NCBI GenBank assembly: GCA_002170485.2
Contig: NHDZ02000034.1
Coordinates: 1 to 64,000, forward strand
Reading direction: 5' to 3'
Length of the DNA stretch: 64,000 bases
Source of the DNA: MED660 sp002691025
GTDB taxonomy: Bacteria > Myxococcota_A > UBA9160 > UBA4427
The position numbers and the translations under genes are program-made. Of this stretch, positions 25,465 to 34,211 are shown piece after piece. The stretch's first letter is position 1. Each line of letters begins with the position of its first letter. Below the pieces are notes generated by a model. It made no database searches. It was given only the letters and a program-made list of their open reading frames with translations, and had not been told where the DNA came from.

Positions 25465-25734
25465 CTAAAAACTCGCAACCCACCGCACGAAAAGAGACTC
25501 GCGCCGGCCGGAATGCGTCTGCGCATCCGGCCCTGGCTGCAACTCGATACTGGCCAGGACCTGTCGCCCGGTTTGAGCCGCCACCGCCGGCGGATCCTCA
25601 GGGTCCGGGTTTGAGCCCCGCCCCATGGCAAAACGACTCAATTCCGTCTTCACCGAGCCCCACCCCGAAATCGGGACCGGGTCGCCCCTGTCCGAAATCG
25701 AAGAAATCGGGCTTTTGTCGTAGTGCTCCGCCAT
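25465..25734 (-). CDS. Possible small protein, unassigned
   Basis: 89 codons, polar and Pro/Gly-rich (SDRGDPVPISGWGSVKTELSRF...). No family is recognised and the ribosome-binding site is weak. It lies upstream of the TPR lipoprotein on the same strand. It could be a real short gene or a chance frame in GC-rich DNA. Confidence 0.25.
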   Translation of the reverse strand: MAEHYDKSPISSISDRGDPVPISGWGSVKTELSRFAMGRGSNPDPEDPPAVAAQTGRQVLASIELQPGPDAQTHSGRRESLFVRWVASF

Positions 25735-26034
25735 GGGTTCTTCATCGGACCTACGAGTGCTTCGCTTGAGGTTCTTTCCCCCTCCGAAGGGAGATCCAAG
25801 CGGTTGCCCCAGACCGCGTCCATTNGCTCAAGAAATAACCGACGGGACTGCCTGCGGGGCTTTCGCGTTCGCGATCTAAGGATACAATTGGCTTGGATTT
25901 ACTCGAAGAGCCTTCCGAAAAAAGAAGAATNTTCGAGAGCAAGTTTTCTACGCACAATGCCCCCCCGGCGACCAGTTGAGCTGAACCCGTGAGCGTATTC
26001 CCATCGGAGCCCGGGCCCCGACGGAGACTGAATA
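25735..26034. other. 300-base divergent region upstream of korA
   Basis: Apart from the possible small gene on its left side, I see no coding potential. It has an AT-richer core at 25870-25960 (CGATCTAAGGATACAATTGG, GAAAAAAGAAGAATN) that probably contains the korAB promoter. A TACAAT hexamer at 25883-25888 could be a -10 element, but no -35 is clear. Confidence 0.4.
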
Positions 26035-26082
26035 ATGACAAGCAAGTCGAACTTTCCCCTGCAGCCAAAGGGGGGTCTCTAA
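26035..26082 (+). CDS. Candidate 15-codon leader ORF ahead of korA
   Basis: ATG 26035, preceded by GGAG at 8 bases, opens MTSKSNFPLQPKGGL and stops at TAA 26080-26082. That is one base before the TTG start of korA (TAAGTTG). The korA ribosome-binding site (AAGGGGGG) lies inside it. Either it is a translated leader that couples to korA, or korA really starts here and a base was lost in this consensus. Confidence 0.4.
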   Translation: MTSKSNFPLQPKGGL

Positions 26083-26083
26083 G

Positions 26084-27937
26084 TTGAGCACCAATCCCAA
26101 GCCGACCACCGAGGTCGATGATATTGCGATCCGTTTCGCCGGCGATTCGGGCGACGGAATGCAGCTCACAGGAACCAAGTTCACCGACGAAACGGCCTTG
26201 GCGGGAAATGACTTGTCCACTTTCCCGGACTTCCCGGCCGAGATCCGTGCCCCGGCTGGCACCATGGCTGGCGTGTCAGGCTTCCAGATCCACTTTTCAT
26301 CGCATGACATCCACACTCCGGCTGACACCGTCGACCTGCTCATCGCCTTCAATCCTGCCGCGTTGCGTGCCAACGTAGAAGACGTGCGCTCCCAGGGCAT
26401 GGTGGTCATCAACAGTGATGCTTTCGGAAAATCGGCCCTCAAGAAGGCGGGCTATGCGGACGATCCGCGCAGCGAGCTCAGCGAGCGATACACGTTGGTG
26501 GAAATCCCGCTCACCCGCCTCAATCGTGATGCGCTTCAGGGTCTCTCCCTCACACAACGTGAGGTGGACCGCTGCAAGAACTTCTTCGCACTCGGGCTGC
26601 TTTGCTGGCTCTACAGCCGCCCCACCGAAGCCACCCAGCGNTGGCTTGGTCAAAAGTTCAAAGGGGATGTGCTTGAAGCCAACTTGAGGACCCTCAAGGC
26701 GGGCTTTGCCTTCGGCGAAACAACAGAACTCTTTCCCGTCCACTACTCGATCCCCTCCGCAAAAATCGAGTCCGGCACCTATCGAAACATCACCGGCAAT
26801 ACGGCACTGGCCTGGGGGATCCTTGCGGCAGGACAGCAGCTTTCAATGCCGGTCTTTCTCGGCGCCTACCCCATTACCCCAGCCAGTGATGTCCTTCACG
26901 AAGTCTCACGCCACCACGAGTTTGGAGTCAAGACATTCCAGGCTGAAGATGAGATCGCAGCGGCCAGCGCCACAATCGGGGCCGCCTTTGCCGGACAACT
27001 CGGCGTCACGGTCTCAAGCGGCCCCGGATTCATCCTGAAGCAGGAAGCCCTGGGGCTGGCTGTCATGGTCGAACTGCCGCTGGTCGCCATCAATGTGCAG
27101 CGCGCGGGTCCCGCCACGGGATCCCCCACCAAGACCGAACAGGGAGACCTCCTCACCGTGCTTTTTGGAAGGCATTCCCAGAGTGCGGTCCCCGTTCTGG
27201 CCGCGTCCACTCCCGGCGACTGCTTTCAGACCGTGCTTGAAGCGTTCAAGATCGCCACCAAATACATGACGCCCGTCGTCGTCCTCTCGGATGGCTACCT
27301 CGCGAACAGTGCTGAGCCCTGGAAGATTCCTGATGTCGCATCACTCGAGAGAACCGACGTCCACTTTGCAACCCAGGACGACTTCTCGGACGATGAGCAA
27401 TTCGAACCCTACCGGCGGGACCCGCAGACCCTGGCGCGACCCTGGGCGATCCCTGGAACACCGGGTCTCGAACACCGGGTCGGTGGCTTGACCAAGGAAA
27501 ACATCACGGGAAATGTCGTCTACACCCCGGAAAACCATCAGCAGATGGTGGACCTCCGATCACAGAAAATCGCCGCAATTGCCGACGAAATCCCGCCCCT
27601 TGAGATTGATGGGCCGAACAGTGGAAAACTGCTGGTGATCGGCTGGGGAGGAACACGAGGGGCCATTACGGCCGCCGTGGAAGAGGCCCAGGAAGACGGC
27701 CTCGGTGTATCCCAGGCGCACCTGCGACACTTGAATCCATTCCCTTCCAATCTGGGTGAAGTCCTGAGGCAGTTCGATCGAGTTCTTTGCCCCGAACTCA
27801 ACGAAGGTCAATTGGCCATGCTTCTACGCAGCGAGTTCCTTGTTGACGTGGAGTCTTTTTCAAAAATCGCGGGTCAACCCTTCAAAGTCCAGGAAATACG
27901 AGATCGCATCGAAGCGACTCTTGCAAAGGAAAGCTGA
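26084..27937 (+). CDS. korA: 2-oxoacid:ferredoxin oxidoreductase, fused gamma-alpha subunit
   Basis: 617 residues. The N-terminal gamma domain (about 15-200; IRFAGDSGDGMQLTGTKF) is fused to the alpha domain (about 225-617; GAYPITPASDVLHE, FQAEDEIAAASATIGAAFAG, SGPGFILKQEALGLAV). This is the arrangement of KorA-type 2-oxoglutarate oxidoreductases. The start is TTG at 26084 with AAGGGGGG about 8 bases ahead. It ends TGATG into korB. One N lies at 26641. 2-Oxoglutarate as substrate is inferred from the adjoining succinyl-CoA synthetase and malate dehydrogenase. Confidence 0.92.
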   Translation: MSTNPKPTTEVDDIAIRFAGDSGDGMQLTGTKFTDETALAGNDLSTFPDFPAEIRAPAGTMAGVSGFQIHFSSHDIHTPADTVDLLIAFNPAALRANVEDVRSQGMVVINSDAFGKSALKKAGYADDPRSELSERYTLVEIPLTRLNRDALQGLSLTQREVDRCKNFFALGLLCWLYSRPTEATQXWLGQKFKGDVLEANLRTLKAGFAFGETTELFPVHYSIPSAKIESGTYRNITGNTALAWGILAAGQQLSMPVFLGAYPITPASDVLHEVSRHHEFGVKTFQAEDEIAAASATIGAAFAGQLGVTVSSGPGFILKQEALGLAVMVELPLVAINVQRAGPATGSPTKTEQGDLLTVLFGRHSQSAVPVLAASTPGDCFQTVLEAFKIATKYMTPVVVLSDGYLANSAEPWKIPDVASLERTDVHFATQDDFSDDEQFEPYRRDPQTLARPWAIPGTPGLEHRVGGLTKENITGNVVYTPENHQQMVDLRSQKIAAIADEIPPLEIDGPNSGKLLVIGWGGTRGAITAAVEEAQEDGLGVSQAHLRHLNPFPSNLGEVLRQFDRVLCPELNEGQLAMLLRSEFLVDVESFSKIAGQPFKVQEIRDRIEATLAKES

Positions 27938-28965
27938 TGGCCGCTGAAGTCCAACCCAAACTCGGTCGAAAGGATTTCGTTGCCGATCAGGAAGTGCGCT
28001 GGTGCCCTGGCTGCGGCGACTACTCCATTCTGGCCAACGTCCAGAAGCTCATGCCCGAATTGGGCATCCCTCGCGAGGATCTCGTCTTCATTTCAGGCAT
28101 CGGTTGCTCAAGCCGCTTTCCGTATTACATGAATACGTACGGTTTCCACACGATCCATGGACGCGCTCCGGCTTTCGCCACCGGCGTCAAAACAGCGAAC
28201 CCGGACCTTTCCGTATGGGTCGTCACTGGAGATGGAGACGGTCTCTCCATTGGAGGAAACCACCTCCTCCATCTGGTCCGTCGCAACCTGGACATGCAGA
28301 TCCTGCTTTTCAACAACCAGGTCTATGGACTGACCAAGGGACAGTACTCCCCCACCTCTGTTCTCGGGATGAAATCCAAATCTTCACCCGAAGGATCCAT
28401 CGACCACCCGGTCGACCCGATCTCATTTGCTCTCGGGTGTGGGGCGACCTTCGTGGCTCGGACCATCGACGTGGATGCCAAGCACATGCAGCAGGTCCTG
28501 AAACGGGCCTACGACCACAAAGGCACCGCCTTCGTGGAGATTCTGCAGAATTGCCCCGTCTTCAACGATGGAATCTGGGAGGACGTCGAAGACCGCAAGA
28601 CCCGAGCCCAGAACACCATCGTGCTGGAGCACGGAGAACCCCTCGTCTTCGGGACGCCCGAAAATCGCAAGGGGATCCTCATGTACCATGGCCGCCCCAG
28701 CATCATCGACCTTGAAGAGGGCGACGACCCGAAGGAAAAGGGAGTCGTGATCCATGACGAAAACCTGGACACGCCCTCCTATGCTTCCTCACTGGCGACG
28801 CTGAGCCGGCCGGACTTCCCGCTTCCTGTCGGAGTCATCCGAGAAGTCGATAAGCCCTGCTACGAGGAACTCATGGTTCAACAGATCGACGGGGCCATCG
28901 AAAAGAAGGGTCAAGGCGACCTTCATTCCCTGTTGAACTCTGGCGATACATGGACGGTGGAGTAG
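27937..28965 (+). CDS. korB: 2-oxoacid:ferredoxin oxidoreductase, beta subunit
   Basis: 342 residues, TPP-binding subunit. WCPGCGDYSILANVQ and GIGCSSRFPYYMNTYG supply cysteines for the [4Fe-4S] cluster. The TPP-Mg motif is GDGDGLSIGGNHLLH...NNQVYGLTKGQ. Works with KorA to form succinyl-CoA, CO2 and reduced ferredoxin from 2-oxoglutarate. Its start overlaps the korA stop. It converges on sucD with only 7 bases between. Confidence 0.95.
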   Translation: MAAEVQPKLGRKDFVADQEVRWCPGCGDYSILANVQKLMPELGIPREDLVFISGIGCSSRFPYYMNTYGFHTIHGRAPAFATGVKTANPDLSVWVVTGDGDGLSIGGNHLLHLVRRNLDMQILLFNNQVYGLTKGQYSPTSVLGMKSKSSPEGSIDHPVDPISFALGCGATFVARTIDVDAKHMQQVLKRAYDHKGTAFVEILQNCPVFNDGIWEDVEDRKTRAQNTIVLEHGEPLVFGTPENRKGILMYHGRPSIIDLEEGDDPKEKGVVIHDENLDTPSYASSLATLSRPDFPLPVGVIREVDKPCYEELMVQQIDGAIEKKGQGDLHSLLNSGDTWTVE

Positions 28966-28972
28966 ACCGGAG

Positions 28973-29851
28973 CTAGCCCCTGAGTTCAGGGGCGGCCTCG
29001 AGCATCGTCTCCCCGATGGCTGCCGGTGAAGGCGAAACCGCCACACCATTGGCTTCCAGGGCCGCCATCTTGTCACTGGCCTTGCCCTTGCCACCGGCGA
29101 TGATCGCGCCAGCGTGACCCATGCGTTTGCCCGGAGGCGCGTTCTGCCCCGCAATGAAGGCTGCAACGGGCTTGGTCATGTTCGACTTGACGAACTCGGC
29201 CGCTTCTTCTTCGGCCGAACCCCCAATCTCACCAATCATGACCACAGCGCGCGTCTCGGGATCGGCCTCGAAGAGGGAAAGCGCGTCGATGAAATTCGTC
29301 CCGATCACGGGGTCTCCGCCGATCCCGACACAGGTGGACTGCCCCACGCCAAGGCGGGAGAGTTGATCCACGGCCTCATAGGTCAGCGTACCCGAGCGAG
29401 AGATCACGCCCACCGGCCCCGGTCGTGTAATCGAAGCCGGCATGATGCCGATTCGACACTGCTCCGGCGTCACGAGGCCCGGGCAATTCGGACCGACCAA
29501 TCGCATGTCCGAGCCCGCCAGCGCGTTCTTGGCACGAGCCATGTCGAGGACCGGAATGCCCTCGGTGATGCAAACAGCCAGACGCAGGCCCGCGTCAGCC
29601 GCCTCAAGGATGGCGTCCGCCGCACCCGGAGGCGGAACAAAAATCACGGAAGCATCGGCCCCCGTCGCCTCGACGGCCTCGGCCACGGTATTGAAGACCG
29701 GGAACCCTTCCAGTTCCTGGCCTCCCTTGCCCGGTGCCACACCTCCAACCACCTGGGTCCCGTACTCGCGAGAAAGATTGGCATGGAATTGACCCATCCG
29801 GCCCATCCCCTGGATGATCAACTTCGTATTCCGGTCACAGAGAATCGCCAT
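28973..29851 (-). CDS. sucD: Succinyl-CoA synthetase, alpha subunit
   Basis: 292 residues. CoA-binding Rossmann part (KLIIQGMGRMGQFHANLS), LVGPNCPG, and the phosphohistidine loop GHAGAIIAGGKG with H246, the same number as in E. coli. With SucC converts succinyl-CoA, ADP/GDP and Pi to succinate and NTP, or the reverse. It starts 3 bases after sucC. The convergent korAB makes its substrate. Confidence 0.97.
   Translation of the reverse strand: MAILCDRNTKLIIQGMGRMGQFHANLSREYGTQVVGGVAPGKGGQELEGFPVFNTVAEAVEATGADASVIFVPPPGAADAILEAADAGLRLAVCITEGIPVLDMARAKNALAGSDMRLVGPNCPGLVTPEQCRIGIMPASITRPGPVGVISRSGTLTYEAVDQLSRLGVGQSTCVGIGGDPVIGTNFIDALSLFEADPETRAVVMIGEIGGSAEEEAAEFVKSNMTKPVAAFIAGQNAPPGKRMGHAGAIIAGGKGKASDKMAALEANGVAVSPSPAAIGETMLEAAPELRG
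28977..28992. terminator. Hairpin at the korB/sucD convergent junction
   Basis: CCCCTG-AGTT-CAGGGG is a perfect 6-bp stem with a tetraloop at the meeting point of the two transcripts, overlapping the last codons of sucD. No T-run on either strand, so a classical intrinsic terminator is uncertain. Confidence 0.4.
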
Positions 29852-29854
29852 GGT

Positions 29855-31027
29855 TCACTTACTCCCTTCCGCGACAGCCGAAACCGCCAGTTCACCCGCT
29901 TCGGCCAACGTCTCGGCCGGTGTGATATTGAGCCCCGAGTCGGCGAGGATCGCACGCCCTTCGCTGGACATGGTGCCCTGCAAGCGGACCACCAGAGGCA
30001 CTCCGATGCCCAGGTCCTGCGCAGCGGCGACCACACCTTCGGCAATCAGGTCGCAGCGGACAATGCCGCCAAAGATATTCACCAGAATGGCTTTCACATT
30101 CGGATCCCTGAGAATGAGTTTGAAGGCCTCCTTGACCTTCTCCTTGTCGGCCCCTCCTCCCGCATCGAGAAAGTTCGCCGGCGATCCACCGCAGTGGTGA
30201 ATCATGTCCAGGGTCGCCATGGCCAGCCCCGCTCCATTGACCATGCAACCGATATTTCCATCCAGACCCACATAGGCCAGGTCGATTTCATTGGCCGCTC
30301 GTTCCCGAGCATCCTCTTCTTCGGGATCTCGCAAAGCAGCCACATCCGCGTGCCGATAGAGGGCATTGTCGTCGAAATTGATCTTGCCATCCAAAGCGAT
30401 GATTTCACCGCCCTCGGTCACCACCAGGGGGTTGATCTCCACCTGACTGCAGTCGCGCTCCACGAAGAGATTGAAGAGACCCCGTACAAAGGAAACAAAA
30501 CGTGCGACCTGATCGCCCGGCAGACCCAGATCAAAACCCAGCGATCGGGCTTGATGGTCCTGCAGGCCGACATTCGGATCGACATGCACAGTCAGGATCT
30601 TTTCAGGCGTCCTCTCCGCGACTTCCTCGATTTCCATACCGCCTTCGGTGGAAGCCACCAAAGCGAACTTTTCGACCGCGCGATCAAAGAGAACCGCCAG
30701 ATAGAGTTCATCGGCAATCGCGGAGCCCGCCTCGATATACACCTTCCGGACCAGCTTGCCCTCGGGCGGAGTCTGCGGCGTGTGCATGGTCATCCCCAGG
30801 ATCTCGCTGGCCGCCTGCTTGGCCTCAGCCGGTGATTTGACCACCTTCACGCCGCCCGCCTTGCCTCGGCCGCCGGCATGGATCTGGGCCTTGACCACCA
30901 CCACGGGTGTACCCAGAGCGCGCGCAGCCTTCTCGGCTTCCTCGGGCGTCGTCGCCAGTCGGCCCTCAGGGACCGGGACTCCGAATTCGTGCAACAAGGC
31001 CTTCGCCTGATATTCGTGAACGTTCAT
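29855..31027 (-). CDS. sucC: Succinyl-CoA synthetase, beta subunit
   Basis: 390 residues. ATP-grasp fold (MNVHEYQAKALLHEFGVPVPEG, VVVKAQIHAGGRGKAGGVKV, QVEINPLVVTEGGEIIALDGK, GCMVNGAGLAMATLD, NIFGGIVRCDLIAEG). Sets nucleotide specificity and carries the phosphate relay to SucD. Cotranscribed mdh-sucC-sucD. Confidence 0.97.
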   Translation of the reverse strand: MNVHEYQAKALLHEFGVPVPEGRLATTPEEAEKAARALGTPVVVVKAQIHAGGRGKAGGVKVVKSPAEAKQAASEILGMTMHTPQTPPEGKLVRKVYIEAGSAIADELYLAVLFDRAVEKFALVASTEGGMEIEEVAERTPEKILTVHVDPNVGLQDHQARSLGFDLGLPGDQVARFVSFVRGLFNLFVERDCSQVEINPLVVTEGGEIIALDGKINFDDNALYRHADVAALRDPEEEDARERAANEIDLAYVGLDGNIGCMVNGAGLAMATLDMIHHCGGSPANFLDAGGGADKEKVKEAFKLILRDPNVKAILVNIFGGIVRCDLIAEGVVAAAQDLGIGVPLVVRLQGTMSSEGRAILADSGLNITPAETLAEAGELAVSAVAEGSK

Positions 31028-31059
31028 GAAACCTCCAAACTTCTATCAATCAATCGGGG

Positions 31060-31986
31060 CTAGATCTCGATCTGGGCAACCAGTTCCTTGACGTGATCCA
31101 CGGAGGCATCGAAAAGACTGCGCTCAGCCTCGTTCATTTCGACCTCGATCACCCGCTCCACACCCTCGGCTCCGATCACGCAGGGAACACCGACGTAGAG
31201 ACCGTCGATCCCGTACTCGCCCTCACAAAGGCAAGCGCATGCAAAAACCCGCTTCTTGTCACGGAGGTGAGCCTCCGCCATTTCGATGGCAGACAAAGCC
31301 GGCGAAACAAACGCCGACCCGGTCTTGAGCAGAGCCACGACTTCACCGCCTGCTCCCTTGGTTCGCTCGACAATCGCTTCGATCCGATCCTTCGGGATCA
31401 GCTGCTCGATGGGAATACCCGCCACCGTGCAATACCGAACCAGGGGAACCATGGTGTCTCCATGACCACCCAGGACCATGGCAGTGACATCCTTGACGGA
31501 CACCCCGAGCTCCCAGGCCACAAAGGAACGGAACCGGGTGGAGTCCAGGATTCCGGCCATGCCCACAACACGGTTCTTGGGAAAACCGGAAACTTCCTTG
31601 AATGTGTAGACCATGGCATCGAGCGGATTCGAAATCACGATCACGAAGGCATCGGGCGCATGATCCCGAACTCCCTCGGCCACCTGCTTCATGATGGAAA
31701 GGTTCGTCTTGAGGAGATCATCGCGGGACATCCCTGGCTTGCGGGCCAGCCCAGCCGTAATGATCACGACGTCCGCGCCCGCAATTCCCTCATAATCGTT
31801 GGCGCCCGAAATCCGGGCATCGCTTCCGACCAGGGGCGCTCCTTCAGCCATATCCAGGGCCTTGCCTTGAGGCAAACCCTCCACCACATCAAAAAGGACG
31901 ACATCGCCGAGTTCGCGGTACGCCGACTGCTCCGCGAGAACCCCTCCGATATTTCCTCCACCAATCAGGGCAATCTTCTTTCGCAT
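31060..31986 (-). CDS. mdh: Malate dehydrogenase (LDH-like type)
   Basis: 308 residues. NAD-binding GGGNIGGVLA, with Asp at the strand end (VLFDVVEG). Substrate arginines sit in GLARKPGMSRDDLL, and the catalytic His in VLGGHGDTMVPL. This is the lactate-dehydrogenase-like bacterial MDH, typical of deltaproteobacteria and Bacillus. AGAGG lies 8 bases before the ATG. First gene of the mdh-sucC-sucD operon. Confidence 0.96.
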   Translation of the reverse strand: MRKKIALIGGGNIGGVLAEQSAYRELGDVVLFDVVEGLPQGKALDMAEGAPLVGSDARISGANDYEGIAGADVVIITAGLARKPGMSRDDLLKTNLSIMKQVAEGVRDHAPDAFVIVISNPLDAMVYTFKEVSGFPKNRVVGMAGILDSTRFRSFVAWELGVSVKDVTAMVLGGHGDTMVPLVRYCTVAGIPIEQLIPKDRIEAIVERTKGAGGEVVALLKTGSAFVSPALSAIEMAEAHLRDKKRVFACACLCEGEYGIDGLYVGVPCVIGAEGVERVIEVEMNEAERSLFDASVDHVKELVAQIEI

Positions 31987-32229
31987 TCCTGGTTCCTCTC
32001 AGAGTTGAGATCCTGCTGCTGGATCCGTCCTTGGGCTCGGGCTCCACGGCGGTAGTCCGACCTCCAGAACAGCCGATCCTGGATGATGGAATTCGGCGGT
32101 TCGGGCAGTGTTTGTACGGAATTCCGGCGCGTCTCGCCAATCGAGCCCGTGCGAGGATCGAACTTTTTCGCCTGCGCCCGAATCTCGTTCCCGCGGGTCT
32201 GCCGTTTTCCCCGAGGTCGGCCGGGAGAG

Positions 32230-34041
32230 CTACTCCGGCTTGGGTAGTCGAACCCGGATCGACAACTCATCGAGCTGATCGGTGGCCACCGGGGACGGTG
32301 CCTCGAGGAGCAGATCCTGGCCTCGCTGGGTCTTCGGAAAGGCCACGACATCCCGCAGACTGTCGGCCCCTGCGAGAACCATGACCATCCGGTCAAACCC
32401 GAAAGCAAAACCGCCGTGCGGCGGCGCTCCGAGTTCCAGAGCATCCAGCATGAATCCAAAGCTCTGCTGCATCTGCTCTTCTGAATACCCCAGGGCGCGT
32501 AGGATGTCCCTCTGGATGTCAGCTCGATGGTTTCGAAGACTGCCCGAGCCCAGTTCCGTCCCATTCATCACCACATCGTAGTGGGTTCCGCGAACGGCTT
32601 CCGGATTCGTCTCCAGTAGGGGTATGTCCTCCTCAAGAGGAGCCACAAAAGGCTGATGGACATAGGTCAGCTGCCCCTTGTCGTCCCGCTCAAAGAGAGG
32701 GAAATCCACAACAAAAAGCACATCCCAGTCACGCCCGTCGACTCGGCCGAGCTTTTCGCCCAGATCGATCCGAAGCCGGGACAAGATGGCATTGGCCTTG
32801 TCGGCCACATCGGCCTGGAAGAAGAGCAGGCTCCCCGGTCGAGCTTCGCTTCGCTCGGCAATCGCGGCGCGTTCTTCCTCGGTCAGGAACTTCACGATAG
32901 GAGATCGCCACTCCCCGTCCTCGGCAATCCGGATCCAGCCCAGACCGCGCGCTCCCAACTCCTTGCGAACAAAGGATTCAAGACGATCGATCTCGCTACG
33001 GGAAATTCCATCCGCATCGTGTACGGGGAGGCACTTCACGATCCCCCCCTTGTCGACTACTCCCTTGAATGCCTTGAAGCCGCTGGTCGAGAACAGGTCC
33101 GTCATGTCCACCAACTCAAGCAGGATCCGGGTGTCTGGACGATCACAGCCAAATCGATCCATCGCCTCGGAGTAGGACATCCGCGGAAAGGGCTCCGGCA
33201 ATTCGACTCCAGCCGCACCCAGGCAACCGTCTCGGGTCGTTTTTTCCAGGACAGCCAGCACTTCCTCAACGCCGACAAAGGACATTTCGAGATCCACCTG
33301 GGTGAACTCGAGTTGGCGGTCGGCCCGCTGGTCCTCATCGCGAAAGCAACGCGCGATCTGGTAATAGCGCTCAAAACCGGAAACCATCAGAAGCTGTTTC
33401 ATGATCTGAGGTGATTGAGGCAGGGCATAGAAGGAACCCGGATGCATGCGGCTGGGAACGAGAAAATCACGCGCCCCTTCCGGAGTGGCTCGAGCCAACA
33501 TCGGAGTCTCGATATCCATGAAACCCTGGCTGGAAAGGGACTGTCTCATCGCACGAGAGAGGGCGTCGCGTACCGCGAGAGCCCGTTGGAGAGGCGGACG
33601 TCTCAGATCGTGAATCCGGTGCTTCAGGCGAACAGACTCATCCGCACCGGCTTCCTCTTCAATCGGAAACGGCGGGGGAGAAGCCGAGTTCAGGACCCGA
33701 AGCTCATGGACGTTCACCTCGACCTCGCCTGTCGCCATCTTGGCGTTGACGGTTTCGGCCGAACGGGCCTCAACGACACCTCGTGCGAGGATCACCCACT
33801 CGCTTCGGATATCGCCCGCACGCTCATGGGCTTCCGTCGATGTTTCGGGTCGGAAGACCACCTGCACCAATCCACCCTGATCGCGCAGGTCTACGAAGAT
33901 GACTCCGCCATGATCACGGCGACGATGGGCCCAACCGGCCACCACGACCTCTTCGCCCACACACGAGCGATCGATCTGCCCACACCCATGCGAGCGACGA
34001 AGGGTCCCCATTGCGTCCAGTTTCGTGCGCTCCGACGTCAT
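32230..34041 (-). CDS. aspS: Aspartyl-tRNA synthetase (probably non-discriminating)
   Basis: 603 residues, bacterial type. OB-fold anticodon domain, class II core (PQSPQIMKQLLMVSGFERYYQIARCFRDEDQRADR), GAD insertion and motif 3 (GGFAFGFDRMVMVLAG). The anticodon domain reads WAHRRRDHGG: His at residue 39 is the residue reported in AspRSs that also charge tRNA-Asn, such as those of Pseudomonas and Helicobacter. If so, the organism needs GatCAB; that gene is not in this window. The start at 34041 fits the family. Confidence 0.95.
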   Translation of the reverse strand: MTSERTKLDAMGTLRRSHGCGQIDRSCVGEEVVVAGWAHRRRDHGGVIFVDLRDQGGLVQVVFRPETSTEAHERAGDIRSEWVILARGVVEARSAETVNAKMATGEVEVNVHELRVLNSASPPPFPIEEEAGADESVRLKHRIHDLRRPPLQRALAVRDALSRAMRQSLSSQGFMDIETPMLARATPEGARDFLVPSRMHPGSFYALPQSPQIMKQLLMVSGFERYYQIARCFRDEDQRADRQLEFTQVDLEMSFVGVEEVLAVLEKTTRDGCLGAAGVELPEPFPRMSYSEAMDRFGCDRPDTRILLELVDMTDLFSTSGFKAFKGVVDKGGIVKCLPVHDADGISRSEIDRLESFVRKELGARGLGWIRIAEDGEWRSPIVKFLTEEERAAIAERSEARPGSLLFFQADVADKANAILSRLRIDLGEKLGRVDGRDWDVLFVVDFPLFERDDKGQLTYVHQPFVAPLEEDIPLLETNPEAVRGTHYDVVMNGTELGSGSLRNHRADIQRDILRALGYSEEQMQQSFGFMLDALELGAPPHGGFAFGFDRMVMVLAGADSLRDVVAFPKTQRGQDLLLEAPSPVATDQLDELSIRVRLPKPE

Positions 34042-34211
34042 GCCTGTTTCTGCCCTGGCGATGCGCGCAGAGTCCGACGCCCCGTCGAATCGCTACGCGT
34101 GTTGATCAAAAAATACTAGCAAAATCGGTAGCTTGGGTAGCAGTAAGAAAAGACCGTGTCAATCGGGTCCGCAAGCCGCCGCCATCGCTTCCAAATCACA
34201 TACACAGGGGC

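Noticed and set aside
34120..34170. aspS promoter with TTGACA (34157-34162, minus)
   Set aside because: The -35 is perfect, but no acceptable -10 lies at 16-18 bases; only TACCCA is found.
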